From: Chloroflexi bacterium OHK40
Lineage (GTDB): Bacteria; Chloroflexota; Chloroflexia; Chloroflexales; Chloroflexaceae
Direction: 5' to 3'
Assembly (NCBI GenBank): GCA_004367505.1
Contig: SFCB01000266.1
Coordinates: forward strand, 1 to 64,000
DNA: 64,000 bases
Shown one piece after another: positions 29,492-37,297 of this stretch (its first letter is position 1; the number at the start of each line of letters is the position of its first letter). Both the position numbers and the translations under genes were made by a program. A model generated the notes under the pieces. The model was given only the letters and a program-made list of their open reading frames with translations. It did no database searches and had not been told where the DNA came from.

Positions 29492-30028
29492 ATGATCCCC
29501 CCGAACAAAGCCGCGCCTATGGCATCGGCGCCCATGCGCTACAGCGATGACGGCCAGGTTGACTGGGGCTCGATGTGGGACAGCTTCTGCGCCCTGGCTC
29601 TGGATGGAGGCCCGCCCCATCGCGGTACCATGCTCCACCCCGGCGACGCCTCGGAGCCGGCGAGCCCGGCCTACCAGGCGGTGGTGGCCGAGATCGCCCG
29701 TGGGGTGCTGGCGGTGAGCGGGCTGCGGGCCGAGGCGGCGGCGCCGGGCTGGCTGGCCCTAACCTGCGACTCGCCAGGCATGGCCCGCTGGCTCGCCGAG
29801 GCGATTGTTGGCGAGAACGTGGCTGCGCGCCATGAGGGCGCGCGGCTCCTGGTACCCACCGGCGCCAACTACAGCCTCAAGGGCGAGATCAAGAACGTAA
29901 TCACCGCCGTGGCCAAGACGACCCACTACTGGCGCGAGCATCTGCCCCAGGCCGCCAAAGAGGCCGTGGAGTCCCAGGAGCGGCTGGCGAGTCTCTGGCG
30001 TGGGCTGCGACGGGCCTTCAGGGGTTGA
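29492..30028 (+). CDS. Conserved hypothetical protein
   Basis: 178 residues, start preceded by AAGGAGC. The composition is that of a folded cytosolic protein. Two stretches look family-like: DSPGMARWLAEAIVGENVAA and SLKGEIKNVITAVAKTTHYW, which I associate with a widespread uncharacterised family but cannot name. Its last 11 bases overlap the end of the convergent kinase gene. Confidence 0.75.
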   Translation: MIPPNKAAPMASAPMRYSDDGQVDWGSMWDSFCALALDGGPPHRGTMLHPGDASEPASPAYQAVVAEIARGVLAVSGLRAEAAAPGWLALTCDSPGMARWLAEAIVGENVAARHEGARLLVPTGANYSLKGEIKNVITAVAKTTHYWREHLPQAAKEAVESQERLASLWRGLRRAFRG

Positions 30029-32108
30029 GTGCCACCTTCAGCACGCGCGGCGCGTTCGTCGCCGCGTAGAGGTAGTTGGCCGTGTCGATCGTGAGCGCGA
30101 AGGCCGAGCCCGTGGTGGCCACACTCCCCAGGGGCCGCCCGTCGCCAGCGAAGACCTGGATGCCGCTCCCGAAACTCGACACGTAGACGCGGCCCTGCCC
30201 ATCGACGGCCAGTGCATTGAAGGACCAGGTATCAGGCACGCTGAACCGGTCGCGGAAAGCACCGTCGGGCCCGAAGATGAAGAGGTTCTGGCCGCTGGCA
30301 TCGAGGGCGTAGATCGTGCCCTGGCCGTCGGCGGCGATGGCGTGGATGGAGCCATCGGCGTCGGCGGCCGCTAGTAGCTCAGGGATGCGGCTCGTCTCGC
30401 GGCCCTCGGCATCGAAGCGCACCAGGTCGCCGCTGGCCCAGGGAACGCCGAGCATGCTGCCATCGCCGAGCACGACAAGCTCCTCCAGGCCGTTGCCGTC
30501 GGCGTCGGTGAAGCGACCGAGCAACGTGCCGGTGGCGCCATCGAAGATGCTCACGGCGAAGTTCTGCGCCACAAAGACACGACCCTGGCGGTCGGCGGCG
30601 AGTGCGAGGACGGGGCGATCATCATCCAGGAGCCAGCTGCGCTCGAAGACACCCTCGGAGCTGAAGCGCTGCACCCGGCCCGGGCTGTAGTCGGCCACGT
30701 AGATTGCGCCGTCGGGGCCCACGGCGATGCCGCGGGGATCGTTGAGGAACCCGTCGCCGATCCCTTCCTGGCCGAACTCCAGCGTGGTGGTGCCGATCGA
30801 TGGCCCCGTCTGGGCCGGCGCAACCGTGCCGAAAGCGGCGGTCGTGGTAGCCTGAATGGCCTGCACCGTGGCGGCCACATCAGGGATCTCGATCGTGGGG
30901 ATGACCACATCGGGGATCGCGATCGTAGGGATGGCTGCCGTTGGGGGAGCCTGCTCCTGCTCACGCGGGTCGGTGGTAGGGGGGAGCACCGGCGCCTCTG
31001 GTGTGGGCGCGGTGGTGGCCGGCTGGTCATCGAGGCCGATCTGAGCGAAACCACTCGCCAGGGCCAGCAGGGCCGCAGCCAGGGCCGCCACAAGGAGCAG
31101 GGCGAGCCCGCCGATGATCGCAGGTGTGAGCCAGCGGGGTGCGCCGGTAGCCCGGGCCATCACCGGTGGGGCGGGCGGCGACGCGGGGGCTGGCTGGGGC
31201 GCGGCCCCTGGAACAGCCGAGACGCCTGGCCGAGGTACCTGGACGGTAGTGGCCATCCCGGCGGTAGAGGCGCCAGCGGAACCGGTACGCACGGCGGCGG
31301 CCAGGTCGGCGCGCACACTGGCGGCGCTCGCCGGGCGATCGGCGGGCTGAAGAGCCATCGCGCGGCCGATCAGCTCGCCGAGGGCGCGGGGCAACTGGGG
31401 GCTCAGCTCGCCGAGGGGGCGGAGCGGGTCCGGCTGCCCCTGGAGCTGCGCCGAGGCTCGCTCCAGCGCGTTCGGCGGAGCGGTATGGGCGAGCAGGGCA
31501 TAGAGGGTCGCGCCCAGGCTGTAGAGATCGCTGCGAGGGTCGGTGCCGGTGCCCCGGATCTGCTCCAGCGGGGCAAACTGCGGTGTGTAGCCGAAGAGGC
31601 TCGCGCCCTGGCCCGTACCACCTTTGGCGAGGCCGAAATCAAGGAGCACCACCTCACCGCGCGGGGTGAGCTTGAGATTCTGGGGCTTAATATCGCGGTG
31701 AACGATCGGCGGGTTCTGGGTGTGCAGATAGTCGAGCGCGTCGAGCAGCTGATCGGCCCAGGGCAGCACCTCGCCGAGCCCGAAGGGCGCACTGCGCTGG
31801 GCAGCCAGGGTTGCCAGGTCGGTGCCGGGGATGAACTGCATCACCAGGAAGTGGCTCTCCCCCTCGGCGAAATAGTCGCTCACCACGGGGAGAGCGGGGT
31901 GGCGCAGCGAGGAGAGCAGGCGCGCCTCGCGAGCGAAGGCGTCGTCGAGTTGGGCGCCGCGCACGAGGGTCTGCTTGAGCGCCACGCTGTTGCCGAGGCG
32001 CGTATCAATCGCCTCGTACACGGCCCCCATGCCGCCGCGACCGACCTGGCGCACAACCCTGTAGCGGCCGTGGATCAGGGTGTCGGGCTGGATTGGGCCA
32101 GGGTGCAT
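30018..32108 (-). CDS. Ser/Thr protein kinase with extracytoplasmic beta-propeller
   Basis: 696 residues. Cytoplasmic Hanks-type kinase domain (about 15-270): glycine loop VGRGGMGAVYEA, ATP lysine K45 in VALKQ, catalytic loop HRDIKPQN with D139, and DFGLAKGG with D157. After a Pro-rich linker comes one membrane helix (about 325-350), then a Thr/Pro-rich stalk and about six NHL/SMP30-like repeats (PRGIAVGPDGAIYVADY, ALAVDGQGRVYVSSFGSG). The propeller probably senses an external ligand or cell wall and tunes phosphorylation, in the manner of PknD. Targets may include FHA proteins such as that at 54264 (inference). Confidence 0.92.
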   Translation of the reverse strand: MHPGPIQPDTLIHGRYRVVRQVGRGGMGAVYEAIDTRLGNSVALKQTLVRGAQLDDAFAREARLLSSLRHPALPVVSDYFAEGESHFLVMQFIPGTDLATLAAQRSAPFGLGEVLPWADQLLDALDYLHTQNPPIVHRDIKPQNLKLTPRGEVVLLDFGLAKGGTGQGASLFGYTPQFAPLEQIRGTGTDPRSDLYSLGATLYALLAHTAPPNALERASAQLQGQPDPLRPLGELSPQLPRALGELIGRAMALQPADRPASAASVRADLAAAVRTGSAGASTAGMATTVQVPRPGVSAVPGAAPQPAPASPPAPPVMARATGAPRWLTPAIIGGLALLLVAALAAALLALASGFAQIGLDDQPATTAPTPEAPVLPPTTDPREQEQAPPTAAIPTIAIPDVVIPTIEIPDVAATVQAIQATTTAAFGTVAPAQTGPSIGTTTLEFGQEGIGDGFLNDPRGIAVGPDGAIYVADYSPGRVQRFSSEGVFERSWLLDDDRPVLALAADRQGRVFVAQNFAVSIFDGATGTLLGRFTDADGNGLEELVVLGDGSMLGVPWASGDLVRFDAEGRETSRIPELLAAADADGSIHAIAADGQGTIYALDASGQNLFIFGPDGAFRDRFSVPDTWSFNALAVDGQGRVYVSSFGSGIQVFAGDGRPLGSVATTGSAFALTIDTANYLYAATNAPRVLKVALNP

Positions 32109-32122
32109 ATGATAGGCGTTGA

Positions 32123-32755
32123 TCAGCTAAGGGTGTGCTGCAGTTCGGACTCGATGCGGGCCACGAGCATATCGATCGCGATCGTGTTGCGGCCGCCCTC
32201 GGGGATGATCAGGTCGGCGTAGCGTTTGGTGGGCTCCACAAACTCCAGGTGCATCAGCCGCACCGTGTTAAGGTACTGGTCGATCACTGAGTCGACGCTG
32301 CGCCCGCGCTCCTCCACATCGCGCTTGAGGCGGCGGATGAAGCGCAGGTCGGCGTCGGCGTCCACGAAGAGCTTCACCTGCATCCGGCGCCGCAGCACCG
32401 GCTCGGCGAAAATCAGGATGCCCTCGATCAAGATCACCGGGCGCGGGAGAATAGTGCGCGTCTCGGGGAGGCGCGCGTAGGTGGCGAAATCGTAGGTGGG
32501 CACCTCCACCGGATGACCGGCCGCGAGTGCGTCGAGGTGGGCCACGAGCAGTTCATTATCGAGCGCGTCGGGGTGATCAAAGTTGAAGCGGGCGCGCTGC
32601 TCAAATGGCAAGTGGCTCAGGTCGCGGTAGTAGAGGTCGTGGGGGATGTAGGCGATGCGGTCGGCGCCGACACGCCGCAAGATCGCCTGAGAGACGGTCG
32701 TCTTGCCGCTGGCGCTCCCCCCGGCCACGCCAATGATGATCGGTTTGTGCTCCAA
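32123..32755 (-). CDS. udk: Uridine kinase
   Basis: 210 residues, the normal length. Phosphorylates uridine and cytidine with ATP or GTP for salvage. Walker A GVAGGSASGKTTV, substrate region YIPHDLYYRDLSHL, NFDHPDALDNELL, the VILIEGILIF Walker B-like strand and DADADLRFIRRLKRDVEERG lid are intact. Its start is 115 bases from the terminator of the upstream small gene and its stop is 15 bases from the kinase start, so it may be cotranscribed with the kinase. Confidence 0.95.
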   Translation of the reverse strand: MEHKPIIIGVAGGSASGKTTVSQAILRRVGADRIAYIPHDLYYRDLSHLPFEQRARFNFDHPDALDNELLVAHLDALAAGHPVEVPTYDFATYARLPETRTILPRPVILIEGILIFAEPVLRRRMQVKLFVDADADLRFIRRLKRDVEERGRSVDSVIDQYLNTVRLMHLEFVEPTKRYADLIIPEGGRNTIAIDMLVARIESELQHTLS

Positions 32756-32836
32756 TGCTCGTCCCTGTGCCTGTGCTTACACGAACTGCCCGCCAGCATA
32801 AACGCAGCGGCGGCCTGTTTTGCACAGGCGACGATG

Positions 32837-32861
32837 AAGCCGCAGGTGGGGCCTGCGGCTT
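32837..32861 (-). terminator. Terminator-like hairpin
   Basis: AAGCCGCAGG-TGGGG-CCTGCGGCTT gives a perfect 10-bp stem ten bases past the stop of the small gene at 32871. The T tract is short (TT then CATC). Confidence 0.6.
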
Positions 32862-32870
32862 CGGGGGCGG

Positions 32871-33008
32871 CTAGCCTTCCAGCTGTTTTTGCACCGCAGG
32901 GTTGCCGAGGATCTTATTGGTGAGGTAGGTGGCCAGCCAGGCGGCGGCGAGGCCGAGGGCGAGGTTGAGCAGGCCATAGACCATGCGGCGGCGCATATCG
33001 TCGTCCAT
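32871..33008 (-). CDS. Small membrane protein, 45 residues
   Basis: An open frame with a good GGAGGGAAT ribosome site, starting MDDDMRRRM, one membrane helix (about 10-30: GLLNLALGLAAAWLATYL) and a short polar tail ending QLEG. It begins three bases after the stop of the zinc peptidase gene and ends at a hairpin, so it is the last gene of that operon. It could be a regulator or anchor for the peptidase, as small membrane proteins often are; this is inference. Confidence 0.7.
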   Translation of the reverse strand: MDDDMRRRMVYGLLNLALGLAAAWLATYLTNKILGNPAVQKQLEG

Positions 33009-33011
33009 AGA

Positions 33012-33722
33012 TTATTCCCTCCGTCTTCCGAGGATGGTAATGAAGTAGAGCAACTGAGCGATCGACTGAGCGGCGGCGGCCACGTAGGTGAGTGCGGCGG
33101 CGTTGAGCACTGCGTTGACGCCGGCCGACTCCTCTACGGTGACGAGGCCGTTGCGCTGAAGCATCTCCCTGGCGCGGGCGCTGGCGTTGAACTCTACCGG
33201 CAGGGTCACAAGGGTAAAGGCCACCGCAGCGCTGAAGAGGATCACGCCGAGCACGGCGATGCTGTAGCCGAGGTTACCGCCACTGCCGCTCAGGGTGCCG
33301 AAGGTGATGCCCACAAAGAAGAGCAGGGTGCCGAGGTTGGAGCCGATGTTGGCGAGGCCAACGATCCCGGCGCGGGCCCGCAGCCAGACGTAGCCTTCCT
33401 TATCCTGGGCGGCGTGGCCAAGCTCATGGGCGACGATCGCGGCGGCGGCCACTGAGGGCTGGGTGGAGCTTTCGGAGAGGCGCATCACCTTGCCACGGGG
33501 GTCGTAGTGGTCGGTGAGCATGCCGCCGATGCGCTCAACCTGCACATGGCTCAGGCCTTCGTTCTGCATCAGGGTGCGGGCCACATCCAGGCCGCTGATC
33601 CGCCGGGCCGTTGGCACCTGTGACCACTTGCGGAACGCCGACTGGACCTGATACTGGGCCCACATGGCGAAGAGCATCGCCGGTAGGGCAAAGAGAAAAT
33701 AGGTGGGGTCGAAGAAAAACAT
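33012..33722 (-). CDS. Membrane zinc metallopeptidase, YugP type
   Basis: 236 residues. N-terminal helix (about 4-22), cytoplasmic or peripheral catalytic part with the zinc motif VAHELGHAAQD (about residue 105) preceded by RLSESSTQPSVAAAAI, then three more membrane helices, and PVEFNASARAREML, a conserved family signature. This matches the DUF/YugP family of integral membrane zinc peptidases. The substrate is unknown. Confidence 0.9.
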   Translation of the reverse strand: MFFFDPTYFLFALPAMLFAMWAQYQVQSAFRKWSQVPTARRISGLDVARTLMQNEGLSHVQVERIGGMLTDHYDPRGKVMRLSESSTQPSVAAAAIVAHELGHAAQDKEGYVWLRARAGIVGLANIGSNLGTLLFFVGITFGTLSGSGGNLGYSIAVLGVILFSAAVAFTLVTLPVEFNASARAREMLQRNGLVTVEESAGVNAVLNAAALTYVAAAAQSIAQLLYFITILGRRRE

Positions 33723-34287
33723 CCTGCTCTCCTTAAGGAAGGGTACAGGGGAAGTGCCTCAGGGGACAGGGCTGCCACAATCGCGCGCCGTGTGCTTCAC
33801 CAAACGGGAAAGCCGGCTAGAACCCTGTCTCAGGCATGCGAGGCAGCGGCGCCCCGGCACTGCCCATTGCAATCAGTATACCATCGCCCGTGCCACTCGT
33901 ACGCACTAAGACAGCGCCGCCAGCGTCAGGGTCCTGGATGGCGGGCCGCAGCCGCGTCGCCTACCGAGAACCAGGAACCAGGGAAGCGCCGGCGGATAGC
34001 GTTCTGACGCCCTTCAGCCCACCGCAGACGGGGCAACCGGTCGGCATGTGGCGCTAGCGGATATTGTGCAACCAGGGCGGAGATGGGTGGAAACCGGCAC
34101 GTTGGGCGAGCGGACCACGGCGGCATCGCGGCGCACGGGCACCCCACACGCCCGGCGGCTCACGCCGCGGGCTACCGTCCTGCGAAGCTGGAATGCGCCG
34201 GCTCGACCGGCACCCGACTGTACAGCCTGAAGGTCGGCGTTTCCGCGCGGGTTGGGTCATCTGCGCTCCTGTTGCACACGGGCTACG
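33723..34287. other. 565-bp intergenic region without a supported gene
   Basis: A TGGTATACT-like -10 on the minus strand near 33880 could drive the zinc peptidase gene. Open frames on both strands have the biased Arg/Pro/Ala composition of non-coding high-GC DNA. No repeat or RNA structure stood out. Confidence 0.35.
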
Positions 34288-34506
34288 CTAGAGCGGGGAG
34301 GCCTGGCTACTACCGGGTGCGATCGCCGAACCCGGGCTGGTCGGCGGCCAGCGCGGCTCGGCGACCTGGCGCCCCTGGGCGCGCCCGAGGAGGAAGAGGC
34401 CAGCGGCGAGCGCGCCGAGCAGTACGCCGAGCAGCGCCCCACGCAGCAGCGGCCAGCCATCCGGGGGCGGGATCAGGCGCTCAACATCCCTGGCAATGCG
34501 TTTCAT
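34288..34506 (-). CDS. Small single-pass membrane protein
   Basis: 72 residues, start supported by GGAGCAGG. A charged N-terminus (MKRIARDVERLIPPP) precedes one Leu/Gly-rich helix (about 21-41) and a polar, Pro/Ser-rich tail. It is divergent from the LCP gene. No family was recognised. Confidence 0.6.
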   Translation of the reverse strand: MKRIARDVERLIPPPDGWPLLRGALLGVLLGALAAGLFLLGRAQGRQVAEPRWPPTSPGSAIAPGSSQASPL

Positions 34507-34680
34507 AGACCTGCTCCTGGTCTTCTGGCGGCGCTGTCAGTATAGCACGAGGCCCGGGTGCCCCGCGCCAGCGCACCACGGGGAGGTGTGGCATCGCGTT
34601 CTGCACAGACGGCGCACCGACCGATTGGGCCGTTCCGGCGGACGCGGGAATCCGGGGGGCGGGTGCCGGTGCCAGGATAG

Positions 34681-34686
34681 TATAAT
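34681..34686 (+). promoter_or_regulatory. -10 box for the LCP gene
   Basis: TATAAT about 47 bases before the proposed TTG start; no -35 visible. Confidence 0.45.
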
Positions 34687-34732
34687 CAGCGTAGCCGCCC
34701 CCGGCCTTGCCGGGCAGTCCAGGGGGGCTTGC

Positions 34733-35791
34733 TTGGAACATCCTGGCCGTCCCGGCCCGCAGCGCCACCGTGGTGCCGGCCTGCTCCTGCTGATCGTCGC
34801 CATGGGCCTGCTGGCCGCCCTCACCGCCCCGTTGCGCTCGGTGCTCGGTGTGCGGCGCAATCTGGAGGCGCTGGTCGTTACGGCAGCGCCCCCGCCTGGC
34901 GCGAGCGCGCCGGTGTTACCGTTGCTCGCCCTGCCAACGGTTGCGCCGCCCCGAACGGGGGTGCCCAATCCGGCCACCGTGCTGGTGCTCGGGGTCGATC
35001 GGCGCCCCGGCGAGGCGACGACGCCCCGCAGCGACGCCGTGCTGGTGGTGCGGCTCGACCCGGCCAATGGTCGAGTGGCCGTGCTTTCGCTCCCCCGCGA
35101 CCTCTGGGTGACCATTCCCGGCCATGGCCGGAACCGGCTTAACGCTGCCTACCTGTGGGGCGAGCGCGATGGGCCCGCTGGCGGGGGCATGGCCCTGTCC
35201 CGCGCCACGGTGGCCGGGTTGCTCGGCATGCCGATCGACTACGTCGTGGTGGCGGACTTTCGGGGCTTTGTGGCGCTCGTTGACGCGATCGGCGGTGTGA
35301 CGGTAGACGTGGAGCGCCCACTCGTGGATACTCGGTTCCCAACTGCGGACCGGCGCACGACGACGGTGCGCTTCGCGGCTGGCCCACAACGTATGGACGG
35401 CGTGGCGGCCCTGACTTACGCGCGTATTCGCCACCCCGACAGCGATTTCGAGCGGGGCCGGCGCCAGCAGGCCGTGTTGATCGCCATCGTTGAGCGCCTG
35501 CGCGAGCAGGGCAGCCTGGAGACCATGCGCGCCGCCGAGCGGCTCAGCGCGGCCCTGGTGGGCTATGTGCAGACCGACATGCCCACGGCGCGCATGCTCG
35601 AACTGGCCTGGGCCCTGCGCGAACTCGATAGCAGCGCCGTCGAGCGCTACGCCCTCGCCGAGGGCGATGTGAGCTTTGGTGTGGACAACGACCGCTTCGC
35701 CCAGATGCCCCGGCCAGGGGTGATCGAGCGCGTCACCCGCTTGCTCCTCGGTGGGGAAGAGCAGCAGGGCTCTAGTGGCCGCCCACCCTGA
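34733..35791 (+). CDS. LytR-CpsA-Psr (LCP) family protein
   Basis: 352 residues. LCP proteins transfer polyprenyl-linked glycopolymers to peptidoglycan on the outer face of the membrane. One N-terminal helix (about 13-35) precedes the LCP domain: TVLVLGVDRRPGE, TPRSDAVLVVRLDP, AVLSLPRDLWVTIPGHGRNR, ALVDAIGGVTVDVERPL and YARIRHPDSDFERGRRQQAV are the conserved Arg/Asp blocks. TTG at 34733 is chosen because a GGGGGG run lies seven bases upstream and the first ATG would fall inside the helix. The stop codon begins the dispersed repeat at 35790. Confidence 0.88.
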   Translation: MEHPGRPGPQRHRGAGLLLLIVAMGLLAALTAPLRSVLGVRRNLEALVVTAAPPPGASAPVLPLLALPTVAPPRTGVPNPATVLVLGVDRRPGEATTPRSDAVLVVRLDPANGRVAVLSLPRDLWVTIPGHGRNRLNAAYLWGERDGPAGGGMALSRATVAGLLGMPIDYVVVADFRGFVALVDAIGGVTVDVERPLVDTRFPTADRRTTTVRFAAGPQRMDGVAALTYARIRHPDSDFERGRRQQAVLIAIVERLREQGSLETMRAAERLSAALVGYVQTDMPTARMLELAWALRELDSSAVERYALAEGDVSFGVDNDRFAQMPRPGVIERVTRLLLGGEEQQGSSGRPP

Positions 35792-35925
35792 TCGGGCAGA
35801 GTAAAGACGCCCCATCGGGGCGGCTCCCCATCGGGGCGGCTCCCCATCGGGGCGGCTCCCCATCGGGGCGGCTCCCCACCGGGGCGGCTCCCCACCGGGG
35901 CGGCTCCCCATCGGGGCGGCTCCGT
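35790..35925. repeat. Dispersed terminator element plus seven 16-bp palindromic tandem repeats
   Basis: 35790-35821 is the inverted copy of 14061-14092 (29 of 32 bases equal). It runs into seven units of ATCGGGGCGGCTCCCC (or ACC at the start) at 35814, 35830, 35846, 35862, 35878, 35894 and 35910, the last degenerating. Neighbouring units pair with each other (GGGGAGCC against GGGGCGGCTCCCC-type arms), so the transcript would be heavily structured. No spacers, so not CRISPR. Confidence 0.85.
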
Positions 35926-36064
35926 GGGAGCGCGACCCAGCGCAAGCTCCGTAGTGAGCCACTCGTAATCCCAGCAGCACCGAGCAGCGAGACCCAGAAA
36001 GCGCTGTACGGCCACGTAGTGCTGAAGGCACAACGCAGAGAGAACTGCCAAAGTCGCGGGTCGC

Positions 36065-36092
36065 TTGACAAGTACACGATGGGCTCTACAAT
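36065..36092 (+). promoter_or_regulatory. Strong promoter without an intact downstream gene
   Basis: TTGACA (36065-36070), 16-bp spacer, TACAAT (36087-36092). The first coding-like stretch downstream is the frameshifted one at 36240. Confidence 0.55.
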
Positions 36093-36239
36093 AAAGTGGA
36101 CAGGAATATGCAGGCGCCATAGCACGCCCGGGGCGTGCCACGTATATGCGGCGGAGACGTGCGATCGGCACGGCGACGTTTCCGGTATTACAACCTATCC
36201 ATCAGAAGCTCATGCGGTTCGCGGGCTGCCGCTGCGCCT

Positions 36240-36409
36240 ATGGCGAATGTGGTCGAGCAGGCGATTGAGTATTCTGCCGCACGCGCCTCCTCGTCCAGAT
36301 CATCGCCAATGATGCCGTCTTGCACGATGGCCGGGTGGTGTGGGCCGAGGAGTTGGCTGAGCGGTCGCGTTGGGGCGTAACGCTGGCTGGTCAGTTCCCC
36401 CAGGCGTAG
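36240..36409 (+). pseudogene. Possible frameshifted small gene
   Basis: ATG at 36240 opens MANVVEQAIEYSA; from about 36284 a different frame continues RLLVQIIANDAVLHDGRVVW, then AEELAERSRWGVTLAGQF and a stop at 36407. The two parts look like one short protein of about 56 residues broken by a one- or two-base indel. Family unknown; an assembly error is an alternative. Confidence 0.35.
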
Positions 36410-37297
36410 AGGCGATGGGTGGAGCGCCGTCGCGTCACGCAATTTGTTCGCTTAACCGGATCGATGGCCGTCACTGAGCAGGTCGGTTCTCGTCCGGTTC
36501 GAGATGTCTCGACCAATGCCTTCAACCACGGCCCGGCCAGCCTTTTGTGCCAGCCGCTCATTCGTGGGGCGCATACCGCCGCGATGAACACCGGCCCTCG
36601 TACAGAAGCGGCGCGTCGGATCCTGCGGTCGCTGCGGATGGCGGCCCGCCGGCTCCTGCGCTCGTTGCACCTCCCGGGGCACTCTCCGGCATACGCCGCT
36701 CGGCAGGCTTCGTGGGGTGTCGCATGCAGGCCACTCGCCGCGCAGACGGAGGCGATGCTGTCGCTCAGCGAGTTCGCCATCCAAACCTGGCAAGCACGGG
36801 GGCCGGCTGCCTGCGCTGCTGCTCAGTTCGTGTCGTGCTGCGTCCTTAGCGTGAAGCGTAGCCCGATGTGCCAACCGCTTTCGCGCACGATCCGAGCCTT
36901 GCCGGTATACAACTGGCCGTGGGCATAGTGGTGGTGAACGGTTCCAACGTATGCACGGCGTGGGGGGCGTTCACCTGGCCTGGCGGCCCAGGGTTGGGCA
37001 TGCTGCCGTAGCGACCAGCGTCAGGCCGTGGGCTGGCCGGCAGATGGCGCGGCGCCAGTAGGCCACTGCGCGGCAGCGTTACACGCACGTGAATGGCCTG
37101 CGCGCACAGGGGACCTGGCTGGCGATTCGGCACGGCTAGTGGGGCTTGAAGGATGCCACGAAGGATGGGAGTGGAAGGAGTTGCTTCCTGACGGTTTCAG
37201 GCGGCGACGCCCGCGTTGTGGTCGCCCTGGCTGGCGCCGTCTGGCCCCTACCCGCCGTGGTATGATAGCCGCGGCCTTGGAGACGAGACATAACTGA

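Larger units (their letters stand above)
35926..37297. other. 1.4-kb gene-poor, probably degenerate region
   Basis: No intact gene is supported. It contains a good orphan promoter (36065-36092), a frameshifted small gene (36240-36409) and, on the minus strand between about 37017 and 36822, an open stretch without a usable start that encodes RRAYVGTVHHHYAHGQLYTG and RIVRESGWHIGLRFTL before a stop. That composition looks like real protein, so I suspect decayed genes. A TATGAT (37261-37266) lies upstream of the SNF2 gene. Confidence 0.45.

Noticed and set aside
35814-35925. 16-bp units as CRISPR repeats
   Set aside because: No spacers; simple tandem palindromes.
36391-36874. Minus-strand frames as a transposase remnant
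   Set aside because: No DDE pattern, terminal inverted repeats or target duplication could be seen.
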